In this document: in pieces, positions 49,357-61,253 of the stretch
How positions within the stretch are numbered: position 1 is the first letter of the stretch
Layout of the letters: every line of letters starts with the position of its first letter
Source of the DNA: Diplonema papillatum
Taxonomy: Eukaryota; Euglenozoa; Diplonemea; Diplonemida; Diplonemidae
DNA: 64,000 nt
Assembly (NCBI GenBank): GCA_030068145.1
Contig: JAPJBO010000214.1
Location: forward strand, 218,366-282,365
Direction of reading: 5' to 3'
Notes under the pieces: model-generated
Database searches by the model: none
What the model was told of the DNA's origin: nothing
The model's input: the letters and a program-made list of their open reading frames with translations, nothing else
Translations under genes and position numbers: made by a program

Positions 49357-50147
49357 TCAAACACACAACGTGCTGTGTCGACCAACAAACAAGTAAAAGA
49401 ATGAAACAAAACCGCGCCTTTCTCCTGCTTCTTCTCCTGAACGAATTCGAAGTGCTCTAGTGAGAAAGGCAGGCAGCGCAGCCTGTTCATTTAACCTAAG
49501 ATTTCTCCCGAGAACAAGGCGCTCCCGGTACCGTGGCAGAAGAACACAAAAGAAGTTCACTCTAAACAATACAGACATTTCCCCACTCCCCCCCCCACAC
49601 CCCACCCCCCCCCCCTCGGTCACGGTTTCAATACTAGCTTGCGGCACATTCTCTCTCTCTCGTTCTTCTAAGAATCTTTCTATTTTTCACTCAATTCATT
49701 CTCTTCCCCCTTTCTTTCCCCGAAGGAACCCTGATGTTAGCATCACAACACGCAAGCCATTTCTCTTCCTCTCTCGTACGGACGGACGGCAGCGATGCCA
49801 CACGATGGAGTCCAGCCTCAGAAGCTGGAGTTGAAGCGGGAGTTAAAAGACTGAGTATGGAGCTACGGAGCGAGTGCTTTTATTTGTTGCGCCAGCAGTG
49901 GAACTCACCTGCATTGGTAAGTTTCATGTCGTACGCTGCCAGCATACTATTTTTTAGTACCAACAATGCATTGTTAACACAAAAACTTTAAAACCCCGGA
50001 GTTTCAAGCGAACTTTCACTCTAAAAAGAAAGTGGGCGTCACACCCTCTTTTCGGGTGCGGATTTTTACTCGCGTTTTTGTTTTGTCGTATATGATCGAA
50101 GGTCTTAGAAGATTAATACTATCCTGACGAGAACTCAACGGTTATAA
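49357..50147. other. Repeat stretch without gene
   Basis: Poly-C block 49577-49615. 49806-49850 is a hairpin-repeat fragment (CCAGCCTCAGAAGCTGG). 49990-50027 is the CAAGCGAACTTTCACTCT segment. 50087-50147 is the TTAGAAGATTAATACTAT family, interrupted by the next MITE. Confidence 0.5.
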
Positions 50148-50368
50148 CATGCAGGGTCAAAACCTTGTGTCTTTTTAAAACGCTCCCGCGGAGCCGACGG
50201 CCTCCAAAAAAAAAAAAAAATTGGGGGAAAAAAAATTGCTCAACTTCATCAAAAATTATTGCAGAGTTTGTTCCAAAGTTTTAAAATTCAAAAACCCCAT
50301 TTTTTTCCCGGAAATAAAATTTTGGCCATTTCCAAAAAGACACAAGGATTTATTATTGACCCTGCATG
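50148..50368. mobile_element. CATGCAGGGTC MITE, copy 3
   Basis: Left end CATGCAGGGTCAAAACC intact; the right end has an 8-base insertion inside the arm (GGATTTATTATTGACCC). Perfect ATAA duplication at 50144-50147 and 50369-50372. It sits in the TTAGAAGATTAATACTAT repeat whose uninterrupted relative is at 19355-19480. Confidence 0.9.
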
Positions 50369-50662
50369 ATAACCCCGTCGCTCCCGAGAAAACACCGTGA
50401 TTTTACCCCTCGCTTGTAGAAGTTCGTGGCATACACACGAGAATCTCTGCATGACCTTTCTACGTTTGTTACGCACCATCAATCTGGCGCAGCAGCAAGG
50501 ACGAGAGCAGCGAGTACGGAGCAGCGAGACGGGCGAGGAGGAGAGTATTATTGGTTGTAGCCAGTGTGCACGCGATGCAGCGGGCTTGCCGGCTGATTAA
50601 ATTTCGAGGCCCTCTTTTTACCGGCAGACTCGTGCAAAACCAGCCGGTTTTCAACAGTGTAA

Positions 50663-50902
50663 CATGCAGGGTCAAAACCTTGTGTCTTTTTGGTAAGTGG
50701 GTTTTAGACCCCAAAAAAAAAAGATGGCCACCCATTTTTTCTGGAAAAAAATTGGGGTTTTGAAAAACCGCGGTGATTTTTGATGAAGTTGAGCAATTGT
50801 TTTTTTTTTTTTTTTTTTTTTCCCAATTTTTTTTTTTTTTGGGCACCTGTCGGCCCCGCGGCAGCGTTTACCAAAAAGACACAAAGGTTTTGACCCTGCA
50901 TG
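50663..50902. mobile_element. CATGCAGGGTC MITE, copy 4
   Basis: CATGCAGGGTCAAAACC to GGTTTTGACCCTGCATG, perfect GTAA duplication (50659-50662, 50903-50906). It lies 294 bp from copy 3. Confidence 0.92.
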
Positions 50903-51057
50903 GTAAGCTTTGGCTATGCCGCCCAGGCTTGATACACCGACAAGATGTTGTCGTAAAACCCTTCTGATCGGCAGACCTTCCCAAAAGTCAGACGGCTGAT
51001 TATCAGCCGGTCAGTTTTTCAAGTTTTTTTTTCCCCCGGCCGAAGTCAGCCACTTTT

Positions 51058-51160
51058 TCCCTCAGCGCGAACACTGGTTGTAGCACACCCGCTTTTTCGG
51101 TGTGACTCGGGCACACCCTCTTTAACTCCAGCTTCTGAGGCTCGACCCCACCGTACCACT
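51058..51160 (-). repeat. Hairpin repeat, inverted copy
   Basis: CACACCCGCTTTTTCGGTGT, CACACCCTCTTTAACTCCAG and CTTCTGAGGCT; reverse orientation of 31165-31300. Confidence 0.65.
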
Positions 51161-51809
51161 TCGTAGGAAGATGCCCAGGACTTCTTAGGCGTAACAGCCA
51201 TCCGCCTTTGGGCATGTTCTTTTTCCTCGTGCGCGGGTTGCTTGAACGGGAAAAACACGCAGTATTTTATCCCCGAGGTTTTATTATCCCGCAATCGAAC
51301 CAGGTTGTAATACCTGAGCACATCCACACCTTCTCCGGTAGCTCCCGGCTCAGCCGACTCTCGCGGCCTTTCTTAAAAGGTCCCCTCGTGCTGGCACCGC
51401 GAAGCGAGGTCCGTCGCTGCTAGCGGGCCCAGAGAAGGGAAATAAAATTTTACATAAGCGCCAGCTTGGAAGGATATCCTAGATGCCGCTGGCATAGGAG
51501 GCTGCAGGACCGTAACTGGCGCAGTCGTGCAGGTGACGACCTGACACCCCCCGGGTGTCCTAGGGTTTACCGGTCTGTCGTATACCCGTTCCAGCTTTAG
51601 TCCAGTTCAACATTATTCCAATTACGGTAGGTCGCAGAAATGCACCACACGAGCTCCCAAAACTTTCACTCTAAAACCCAAACCCGAAACTGACCCAGTT
51701 TCACTGAAGTGCCCTTTTTCCCCGGCGAACTACAAGGGAACTTAACGGAAAGAGTGCCAGCACTACTCTTTCCACACAGTAGTTACCTCCCAGAATACTA
51801 CTTATAAAA
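51161..51809. other. Stretch without gene
   Basis: 51448-51475 is a short GCCAGCTTGGAAGG fragment. 51656-51680 is an ACTTTCACTCTAAAAC segment. Nothing else recognised. Confidence 0.4.
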
Positions 51810-52096
51810 GGTGCCACGGGATTGGCCGGCAGCCGCTGCAAGTAGCTGCTTGACGGCTAAGTGCATGCTGGTCCGTGTGGTCCATGTACTTAAACGTTCC
51901 CAGTGCTTAACGACTTTACCACGTGGGCGGCCTGAGATTGATTACCTGTCTGCAGATACTCAGGTTCCGCGCTGATGATGGTCCGCCTTATGTGTCCGTG
52001 GCTTCAAGGACCGAAGCACGGCGCAGACGGGACCAGTGTGGTGCTGAGCACGTACCCATTCCAAGCACGTTCTTGCAATCCCCCTCAGGTGACACC
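51810..52096 (+). mobile_element. GGTGTCAC-family element, copy d, with nested repeat
   Basis: CTTATAAAAGGTGCCACGGG start, GGCCGGCAGCCGCTGC, CCGTGTGGTCCATGTACTTA, CACGTGGGCGGCCTGAG and CAGGTGACACC end. The 135-bp repeat (see 33231) is inserted at about 51950-52085; copy b lacks it at the same point. Its GTCCATGTACTTAAACGTTC segment is the link to the 40-bp satellites at 10.5-12.3 kb. Confidence 0.7.
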
Positions 52097-52260
52097 ACTG
52101 TTACCCTTTGGCCGTACTTTTCAACCCTCTTTCCTTCGTATGTGTCACCGCGGCAGCGGCGGCAAATGTTAACACTTCTGAAGGGCGGCAGGGGAAAAAC
52201 CGCCCCCGCCGCAGCTCCAAACCACCACACCCGCCTTTTTTTCTTTTTTTTTTTTATAAA

Positions 52261-52413
52261 GGGTGGGGTCGAATAATAACAGTTATTTGACACACGTCTG
52301 GTTGTCTAAAAAAACTACCACTATTTGATCCTGCTACTGTTCGGCTACCCGGAACTTTTATTATTATTCGACAAATCGAATAATAACACAGTGTTATTAT
52401 TCGACCCCCCCCC
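52261..52413 (-). mobile_element. GGGTCGAATAATAAC MITE, copy 2 (inverted)
   Basis: Inverse of 32708-32867 along its whole length, with GGGTCGAATAATAAC and a C run at the ends. Confidence 0.85.
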
Positions 52414-52807
52414 TTTATTGTCGCAGAATTCGACCCAAAACTCGTTTTGCCGCCATTGAAAAAAAAAAAAAAAAAAAAAAAAAAAAGAAAAAAGACGGTT
52501 GGCACGTGTTGTGTACCCATCAAAACAGGGGTCTAAACACGAGCACTCAAGCAACAAATTTATCTTCTTCTTCTTCTTTTTTTTTCTCTCTCTCTCTCTC
52601 TCTCTCTCTCGCAATCGTATGGTCACCGCGGCAGCGATGACAAATGGGACCACCCGTTGGTGGGCGGGCGCATTGAATGCCCAGTAGCTTCTAAGGCGCG
52701 AGAACTACTCACGCCCTTGGGCCCCTTTTTTCTTTTTGCGTTTTTTTTTTTCTTTCTGTCTCTCCCTCCTTTCCTTTTTGCAAACAAGAGATGGGGATTA
52801 CTAATCA
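52414..52807. other. Poly-A, CT microsatellite and unique sequence
   Basis: A run of about 26 A with one G (52459-52494), a TTCTTCTTC/T-run and (CT)n at 52564-52610. No gene. Confidence 0.6.
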
Positions 52808-53275
52808 GGGGATTAGCTTCTATATCATGCAGGGTCAAAACCTTGTGTCTTTTTGGAAATGGCAAAAAAAATTCCAGAAAAAAATTGGGGTTTTTGAATT
52901 TTAAAATTTTGGAACAAACTCTGCAGTAATTTTTGAAAACATTGAGCAAAAAAATTTTTTTCCAACTTTTTTTTTTGGGGTCCATCGGCCCCGCGGCAGC
53001 GTTTTAAAAAGACACAAGGTTTTGACCCTGCATGATATCCACATTTACTGTCAGTCCAAATGTGGAAAAGCCGGCGAAGAGAAAGAAAAAAAGTAAATGG
53101 CATTGCACCACCCAGGCCCCCGGCAGAGGTGAGGCACTCAGGGCCCAGCATTGTCGTGAAGATACGTCGCGTCGCGCTGTGTTGAGCCCATTCCTGAGTG
53201 AGGACGCAAACAGCCGTTGGCGGTCCAACTTTGGAAATTGAGCCGGAGATCAAGCTAATGCCCTGGACTGTCACA
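52808..53275 (+). repeat. GGGGATTAGCTTCTATAT family, copy 3, split by a MITE
   Basis: 52808-52825 and 53035-53275 together match 13746-13970 and 36386-36670. The interruption is MITE copy 5. Confidence 0.85.
52826..53034. mobile_element. CATGCAGGGTC MITE, copy 5 (nested, with empty sites)
   Basis: CATGCAGGGTCAAAACCTTG to CAAGGTTTTGACCCTGCATG, perfect ATAT duplication (52822-52825, 53035-53038). Both other copies of the host repeat have a single TATATCC here. Confidence 0.95.
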
Positions 53276-55292
53276 ACAACGAAAAAAAAAAAAAAAAAAA
53301 CCGACCACACGCACCAAGCTGAACCTCACAAACAAACAAAGGTCGAAAGACACCAATCTGTACGTCCCACGGGATCGTCGGAAACACAAAAAACTACGCG
53401 TTCTTCTCCTTTTCTGTTTCTCTGTTTCAAGAACGAAAAAAGTCCTGAAACGGCACCATGAAAAGAACAGAAAAAAAAACACGTAATCACAACCACCCAA
53501 AACCCGGCGAGAGGCAGGTGTTCTGTCTGAAATCAAACTAAAGTCTCTCCCCCCCCCAACCCTCCCGGGCGAGGTGTGCAAATCCAGGGTGAAATCCGGT
53601 TTGACACCCGCTAATCCAGCGTCAATCCAGACCTGTTTTTCCGGGTGTCACACTGGGTTCCACACTGGTTTCACGCTGGATTTGCGGGTGTCACACCGGA
53701 TTTTGCACTAGATTTGGGTGTGGAACCTGTATTTGCAGGTGCGGCACACTGGATGCACCGCACAGTTAACTCCTCCACCCTATACCAGTCCCATATGCCC
53801 CGATATGGACCATATACGACCCCTTCTGCGTCCTGCACCACCTACCAGTGCGCTACACACCACCACCACACACAGCATGATGCTGTATAGAGTGGTATTG
53901 GGTGTATGTGGCGTGTGTACCACAGTGCACACACGACTCCATCCCGTGCTGTATACCGGTCCCATATACCCCGATATGGGGTCCTGGTCCACCAGCAGGT
54001 CCCGATCTGGTGGTCTGAGGTTGTGTAAAAATACTACGCGCGCGCGCGTAGGCCGCACCATTGTGGGGGCCCAGCACCTCGAGAAAGCCGACGTCTCCCG
54101 TTTCATCAACCGATTCCACCCGGATCGACGCTCGAGTTGTCCCCTGTGAGGAGATATACGAGCAAACCGGAGATGCTATGCGGCAGAGGAGCTATGCCAC
54201 TCTAGGATTGAAGAGCGCGTGGTGCTTGCGCCACTGAGGCCAGGTCACTCTTTTTGAGTAGGAGCCGCAAACCAGGAAAATAACTGTAGGAACCCGGCCG
54301 TAAGGCTCAAACCCTCGGGACGACACGGCTCCTCAGTTAGCGCTACGCCCGCCGGTCCATTCGGACTCGTCTCGACCCGGTCGGAGACACGGGATCTGGA
54401 TGCGAATTTGGAAGTCGCCATTCGCCGAAGCTAGTCGTGGCCCGAACAATCCAGATCAATCCGACGTGCCTTTCGGTATTGTCGAGAAAAGAAGCAGAGC
54501 CGAGCTGGACACCGGACGTTGCGTTTCCAGAAGGTGAAACACACCAACGAAGATCAACGTTTGCGTCTGCGAAAATAGTTATGCCGTGTGGGAGCCCCGG
54601 GTTTACGATCAAACATCTTAGATTATTGATACTATTCCGACGAGTACCTACCACACTTGTACAAGGTTAACTCCGTTGTCGACAGAAGATTATCTGATGA
54701 TTGGATGATGGTCAATCCATCTTCGAATTTTCCTTTTATCCCACCACTTCACTTGTCGTTCCCTTGTGTTCCTGCATGCCGAGAAAAAAAAATCGGTTTT
54801 CAGACCCCATTTTTTTGAGACCCGGCCTCCATTTATGGGGGGGTCGGTCAAAAGTTTTATCCGACCAGATATTCGGAAAGCCCTGTGCTCGGCGGATTCA
54901 ATCGTGTCCCCAAAATCTTGAAACCGACCATTTTCGCCTACAGATGGCAGAAATCGGCAGAAAGCCAAAAAAGAAGTAGTTTTTTATGACACTTTTTCGT
55001 GGAATGAGTGATATCCCCACTTCAGTTGTCGTTCCCTTGTATCCCAATGGGATTGCCTTTGACTGGTCTGGTCAGGCTGGTCGGACTGACTGGCCTGGCC
55101 GGGCTGTCGACAGACACGTACTGCCACTGCCGCAGATACGATACGCACACTAGTTTACGACACCTTGTAGGAACCTTTACGACAATTGATCACCCGGAGA
55201 CTTTTAAAACCCTGAGCAAACTTACACTCTAACAAACAGTTGGGACACCTATAGCACCGGGTGGTGCAACCGTATGTCTTTTTCTTTCTAGG
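53276..55292. other. Stretch without gene; fragments of known repeats
   Basis: 53281-53300 poly-A. 53640-53790 relative of the CTGCACAGTG element (GCGGGTGTCACACCGGATTT, ACCGCACAGTTAACTC). 53785-53830 and 53950-53985 share CCCATATxCCCCGATATGG. 54340-54680 has open frames on both strands with no domain; 54608-54680 is the TTAGAAGATTAATACTAT family. About 54290-54365 on the minus strand has weak A/B-box-like words (TAGCGCTAACTGAGG, GGTTTGAGCC). Confidence 0.4.
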
Positions 55293-55520
55293 CTTGTTGA
55301 GCACATTCCCATTCCAAGCACGTTCTTGCAATCCCCCCGTCCTTGTCTCTCTCGCGCAGCCTGTTCACCACGAGGCAGACTCGGTTCTTTACATAAGCGC
55401 CAGCTTGAAAGGAAATGCGCGACGATGCTGCCCGACAAAGAACAGAAGGGATCCCAAGTGCTGTAACTACCGACCCACGTGTTGAACGGACGTGAGGTCA
55501 TGCGGGTACGACAAATCACA
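55293..55520 (+). repeat. Two dispersed-repeat fragments
   Basis: 55293-55336: TTGAGCACATTCCCATTCCA AGCACGTTCTTG (3' part of the 33.2-kb repeat). 55387-55520: GCCAGCTTGAAAGG family with GATGCTGCCCGACAAAG and GGACGTGAGGTCATGCGGGT. Confidence 0.75.
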
Positions 55521-56785
55521 CAAAACGCAACAGGTCAACGTCCTGAGTGAGAAAGCAACACACGGTGGTGTAAGCGAAGAATAAATCAGATTGTGTTTGA
55601 ATTGTGCCCCTTACCTCTATATTTTCTCCCTTCCATTTGGAGTCGAAGCAGCTACGTCGAGTATTTTGTGTGTGTAAGCACCTGCATGAGACGATGCCGA
55701 AAAAGCCGTCCATAAGTCTTGTTGTTGGTACCCCCGAAAACCGAAGTAGCGTAACATAAGTCTTGTTACGTTAATGTTGTGATTTCTTAATATATTCGAC
55801 CCATCCGCTCGATCTCTTTCTCTCTCTCTCTCTCGGAATTGTCAGCGCGGTAGCGATGACAGCGAGAACACATATAGGTGGAGGGGAGAGGCCCTGGGAC
55901 TGCTAAGGCGTCTGGAAAGATAGCTCAGTGAACTCAAGGCATACAATGGAGTCGTATTCGGGCGTGTGAAAACTCGTACAATAACGCTAATAACCCCTCA
56001 TACTACCCGCATCACAGCCTGAATGGTCAACCCTAACAACACCGAACCTCTAAACCACAATAAACGCTAATAAGCCGGTCCTTCCCGATTCTACGGCCAT
56101 CAAAGTACTGACCCATAAATACCGCGGCTGCAGATAGTTGTTGTTGGTCCTTTTTCGTCTTTTTCCCGCGTTGCCGAAAAAGACCAACCGTCTTTTCCGG
56201 CTTATATGACCAGCAAAGTATTAGAATACTGCTTACATGGCCAGCAAAGTTCCAAGATATTGCTTGCATGGCCAGCATGTTTAGGAAAACTCGGCCACCT
56301 GAGGACCCTCTGATGATGATCGGTTGCCACCTGTGACCGCGTCCAGGATTTGAGTCCAGGGGGCAGCGCGGTTAACGAATAACTCTGGCAACTGCACGTG
56401 AGCTAATTTGAAACCTACCCCCCTCCCTGAAAAACGACCGGAGCTCGGTCGCGCCTTGGCGTGGCGATTACAATCGATTTTCGCTCGATTACGCAGATAT
56501 TATAGCCACGGTTTCTTTGCGTTAGAACCCGAACTACAAGGCTCTACAACGTTCGATCGGGCATGGGGTGACTCGGTGCTCAGTACAGATCTTGCCAAGC
56601 TTTATTGAGCTCACGGTGTATGCGAGTAGGCGCGTGCAGGTCGGTGGGATGAGACGGCAAAGGCGTGGCTACCACACCCTTTGTCTTGTCTTCGACACAT
56701 TTTCTCTCGCTCTTGGAAATGGTCGTCGCGGTAGCGCTGACTAAGAGAAACACATGAGAGGAAGAGCAGGGGGGGTTTTTTTTTT
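55521..56785. other. Stretch without gene
   Basis: 55726-55745 shares GGTACCCCCGAAAACCGAAG with 58012. 55815-55832 is a CT run. 56073-56095 is a GCCGGTCC MITE left-end fragment. 56330-56402 has GTTGCCA/TGGCAAC ends and GACTCAAATCC on the minus strand; tRNA-like at best. Confidence 0.4.
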
Positions 56786-57000
56786 GTATAAGCACCTGCT
56801 TTGTAGGAAATACTTGAGGAGGCTGCCAGTTGCAAAAGATCAAAGGAGGTAAATGTGCTGTAGCCCACACGAAACACAGGTGAATCTGGGTTCAGTGGCG
56901 GGCGTAAGCGCTCAACAAAAAAGACCCATTTTGTAGTTGTATTGTTTCTCCCCCTCTAGCCTCCTTCGAAGTAAGCACAAGGCAGCCCCTCGAGTATTTT
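56786..57000 (+). repeat. Dispersed ~215-bp repeat, copy 2
   Basis: See 29152-29365. Confidence 0.8.
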
Positions 57001-57184
57001 TGGGCAGCAATATATTCTGGCGAAGTACGATGCCGCCAATGTCGTGGAAAGAAATGCGACCTCTGCGACCTCTGTAACCAACAGGGCCTCTACGGCGAAA
57101 TAGGGTTCCGTGCTGAGAAGAAGGCTTCCAAGATGGATTTGGCAGCTTCAGCGTCGCAGAGTACGGGCCCTGAGTAACAGGTCA

Positions 57185-57510
57185 CACGGTGTGTGTGTTC
57201 GTTTAACTGTGCGGTCCATTTTGTGTGATCACCTGTTTTTAGTACTAACAATCTTGTGGGTTGCCCTTCAATGTATTGTGCAGGCTAAACAGACGTAGAC
57301 AGCGTGTTTTGGTGGTTTATCCGCCTCACCTGAAAATGACGCAGGGGTGAAGACAAGTGAGAAAACGATCAACCGGCACGCACGAAACAAAACGAAGCGC
57401 CTGTCTTTTTTTGCGGGTGTCACCGGATATCACACCGGATTTACTAGTTGCAACCGACACTTTGACCGCACAGTTAAACCCTTCGACCCGGTTCTGGAAG
57501 AAAAGCCAGA
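57185..57510. repeat. 165-bp family copy 3 nested in CTGCACAGTG-type fragments
   Basis: 57190-57232 (GTTTAACTGTGCGGTCCATT) and 57413-57500 (GCGGGTGTCACCGGATATCA, TGACCGCACAGTTAAACCC) are arms of the 36.8-kb element type. The 165-bp family (57238-57405) lies between them, probably inserted. Confidence 0.65.
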
Positions 57511-57741
57511 CACCGGGATCTTCCGAGTCGAATATTAGCGTCGAAACTTCCTGGCTGTTCACGCCATAGCCGAACGACCACGCCCTACCCAATCCCAAAC
57601 ACCCCCTAAACGCGTTAGGGGACTTCACAAGGGTTCCCAACGGAGTGACGCATCTCTCACTTTTCTCAACCCCCTCCGTACCCAAGCCTCTACGGTCAAC
57701 CGGAGACGTTAAAGTACCGACCTTCTAATCCACAAATAACG

Positions 57742-57991
<250 letters not shown>

Positions 57992-58009
57992 TCTTTTTTT
58001 TTCGACTTG

Positions 58010-58342
58010 TGGTACCCCCGAAAACCGAAGTAACGGAGTACGCAGGAACTCCGCAATACGAGGTGGGGCTACATTTTTAGGCTCCGTATGCAGCTAGTGG
58101 CTAACTGAGTATCTACACGGTCCTGACACAGGGCTTATATCTAACTTGCCACTGCGGCGAAAGAAGCCAGTACCCTTATAAAATGTAGCCTCGCCGTTTC
58201 ACAAACCCCGCACGAACTACGCACGAGCTACCCAAGTGTGATGGACCTTTCTTCGGAGGGGCTCACGCACTCAAAGTACGACTTATACGTGCGCGCTACG
58301 CAGAAACTACGCAATACGGGGGTTTAAGGAAGGGGGTACCAA
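58010..58342. mobile_element. GGTACCCCC inverted-repeat element
   Basis: TGGTACCCCCGAAAACCG at the left and GGGGGTACCA at the right end give a 10-bp inverted repeat over 333 bp. TACGCA-type words (CTACGCAGAAACTACGC, CGCAATACG) repeat inside. A partial relative begins at 55726. Confidence 0.5.
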
Positions 58343-58353
58343 AGGTTGAGGTG

Positions 58354-58400
58354 TTCTCTCTCTCTCTCTCTCTCTCTCCCCTCACCCCCCCCTCTCTCTT
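58354..58400 (+). repeat. CT microsatellite
   Basis: (TC)n then CCCCTCACCCCCCCCTCTCT. Confidence 0.9.
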
Positions 58401-58519
58401 TCTGTTCGGCGTTTCGAGGTCGGATTTGCTTTGGCGTTTTCGTTCATCCCTTCATGTGACACCAAGCAGACAGACCGCCACCTACTACCGTAGACAACCC
58501 TCCCACGCTCTATAGTCCG

Positions 58520-59086
58520 CTCAATCTAGCCAGCATGTCTGCACGAACACGGGATACTGCCCAAGGTCAGGGTCAACGTCGAGGTGTTCCACACACTCGT
58601 GGCGGAAGTGATGCACGGGGGGTCTCGTTCGGACCTTTACTCTCTTCATCGGTAAGAAACGTGAAGCCATCGGGGCGATTAAGGCAAAATCGATCGGGGA
58701 GCGAGTTCGGGACTGCGGGGGGAGGGAGGAATTTGCCTGCTGCGTTATTTGCTAACTCCGAATCCTTAAGTTTCCGAATCGTCCCCCTTCCAACCTTGCC
58801 CTGGAGCAAGTGGACTCGAATACTCGGGGCTTGTCGCCCAACACCATATATCCTTGTTCCATAGGTCCTCAGCTCGACCCCCCAAGACGCACCGCCGGTG
58901 CTCAAACAAGTGTGCTTAGAGAGAGGCGCCAGTTGAAGGAAGAAGGAAGAGACAGGGAGGTCGGCCACCCAGTAGCCCAAGGGCAGCCGGGTCAACGTCG
59001 AGGTATTGCACACACTCATGGCGGAGGTGATGCACGAGAGGCGCCAGTTGAAGGAAGAAGGAAGAGGCAGGGAGGTCGGCCACTGA
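58520..59086 (+). repeat. Duplicated 90-bp block, no clear gene
   Basis: GGTCAACGTCGAGGT and CACACTCGTGGCGGAAGTGATG at 58570-58615 recur at 58990-59035. GAGAGGCGCCAGTTGAAGGA with AGACAGGGAGGTCGGCCAC occurs at 58919-58970 and 59037-59083. Confidence 0.7.
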
Positions 59087-59268
59087 GGACGAGCAGGCAC
59101 GCGTTCACCGGCGAGGCGTGGGGGATGGACCTCTTTCCAACGTACATGAGTCGGTCCGATCCACCCGGAGCAGCACCACGAGCCCACGTGGCAGACACGG
59201 AAATTTTCTCCACGCGCACAATGGGCAATCATCACGAGCGGGCGGCAGGAGCCTCGGCAGTACCCTAA
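59082..59268 (+). pseudogene. Fragment related to the Cys/His-array gene
   Basis: Reads TSRHAFTGEAWGMDLFPTY, identical over 16 residues to the N-terminal region of the 39972-40856 gene, then diverges (MSRSDPPGAAPRAHVADTE) and stops at 59266-59268. No Cys/His units follow. Confidence 0.6.
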
Positions 59269-59318
59269 AAAGGGCGGAAAAATGGGCTATATTCCGCGCA
59301 GGGATTACCCACAACTGA

Positions 59319-59895
<577 letters not shown>

Positions 59896-59984
59896 ACTAC
59901 GTTCTGTGGATAGGCAATGCATCCCCCACTCGTTACGAGGTTGGACGGGAGGGATCACAATCCAACACACGTCGCAGGCTGGGT

Positions 59985-60305
59985 GTTGGCCCCCCTTTGG
60001 TTGGGTTCCCCTCCCTCTCTCTCCCTGGTTGGGTTCCCCTCCCTCTCTCTCCCTGGTTGGGTTCCCCCAATGTCGTTTTGCAGGCGCGGGCCCTGGCCGC
60101 CGGGGCCCGATTGACGTGCGCGAACGTCGGAGCAGCGGATGGAACTGCCTGCTGCGGACGCGACGAGCGGCGGAGGTGCAGCGACAGGCTCGGCCTCTGG
60201 CGGGCACCCTTCGGGCTTTCCGTGACGATAGACGCCAGAGGGTGATGCCGCCCGGACCCCAGGGGATGCATCGCACAGAGGTCCCTTTGGTTGGGTTCCC
60301 CTCCC
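59985..60305 (+). repeat. GGTTGGGTTCCCCTCCCTC repeats
   Basis: Unit GGTTGGGTTCCCCTCCCTCT plus CTCTCCCT, three tandem copies at 59998-60075 and one at 60289-60315. Between them open frames on both strands lack domains. Confidence 0.85.
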
Positions 60306-60495
60306 TCTCTCTTCTTGTGCCATTTTCGGCCCTTTCTAGCTTGCCTGTTTCCGTTTCCTTTTGTTGCCCTGCATCCCGCAGTTGCTGCGAGGACGTGCAC
60401 CCGCTGGAGAACGCCAGCGCGAAGCAACCGGCCAGTGTCGTGGCCAGTGGAGCTGAGACCTCCAGAGACGTCGACAAGTCCATAGAACGGAGTAA

Positions 60496-60702
<207 letters not shown>

Positions 60703-60987
60703 GTTTTCCGTTTCCACCATTTGACGTACGCGATGCCTCCTAGTTCCACTCTTTAAGAGGTTGGACAGGGGTAGTATTACGCAAACATCCAGGCTGTTTC
60801 CCTCTCCGCTGTTTGTACTCCCCCTTCCCCCTTACCCGTGTGCCGCCCACGCGGCCCTCTTCTCCTTGTATTGCCGGCCGGCCGCTTCCCATAACGGTGC
60901 TTTATCCTTTTCCTGCCTTTTAGTCCTGAGTTCACCCACTGCAATCCATGCCACAAGCGGTCCAGAAGCTCGAAAGACCAGAAACGG

Positions 60988-61213
<226 letters not shown>

Positions 61214-61253
61214 GGCTGGAAGAAGATCAAATTATTAAAATATACAAAACATC

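Noticed and set aside
2700..50030. Dinoflagellate spliced-leader relic in the TCAAGCGAACTTT segments
   Set aside because: Only the last five bases (TCAAG) agree with the known leader; the GCCATTTTGG part is absent.
54180..54365. Pair of tRNA-like sequences on the minus strand
   Set aside because: Only weak A-box resemblance (TGGCCTCAGTGGCGCAAGC, TAGCGCTAACTGAGG) and no proper B box.
56330..56402. tRNA gene with GTTGCCA/TGGCAAC acceptor
   Set aside because: The B-box-like GACTCAAATCC is misplaced relative to the acceptor strand and no T-loop is formed.
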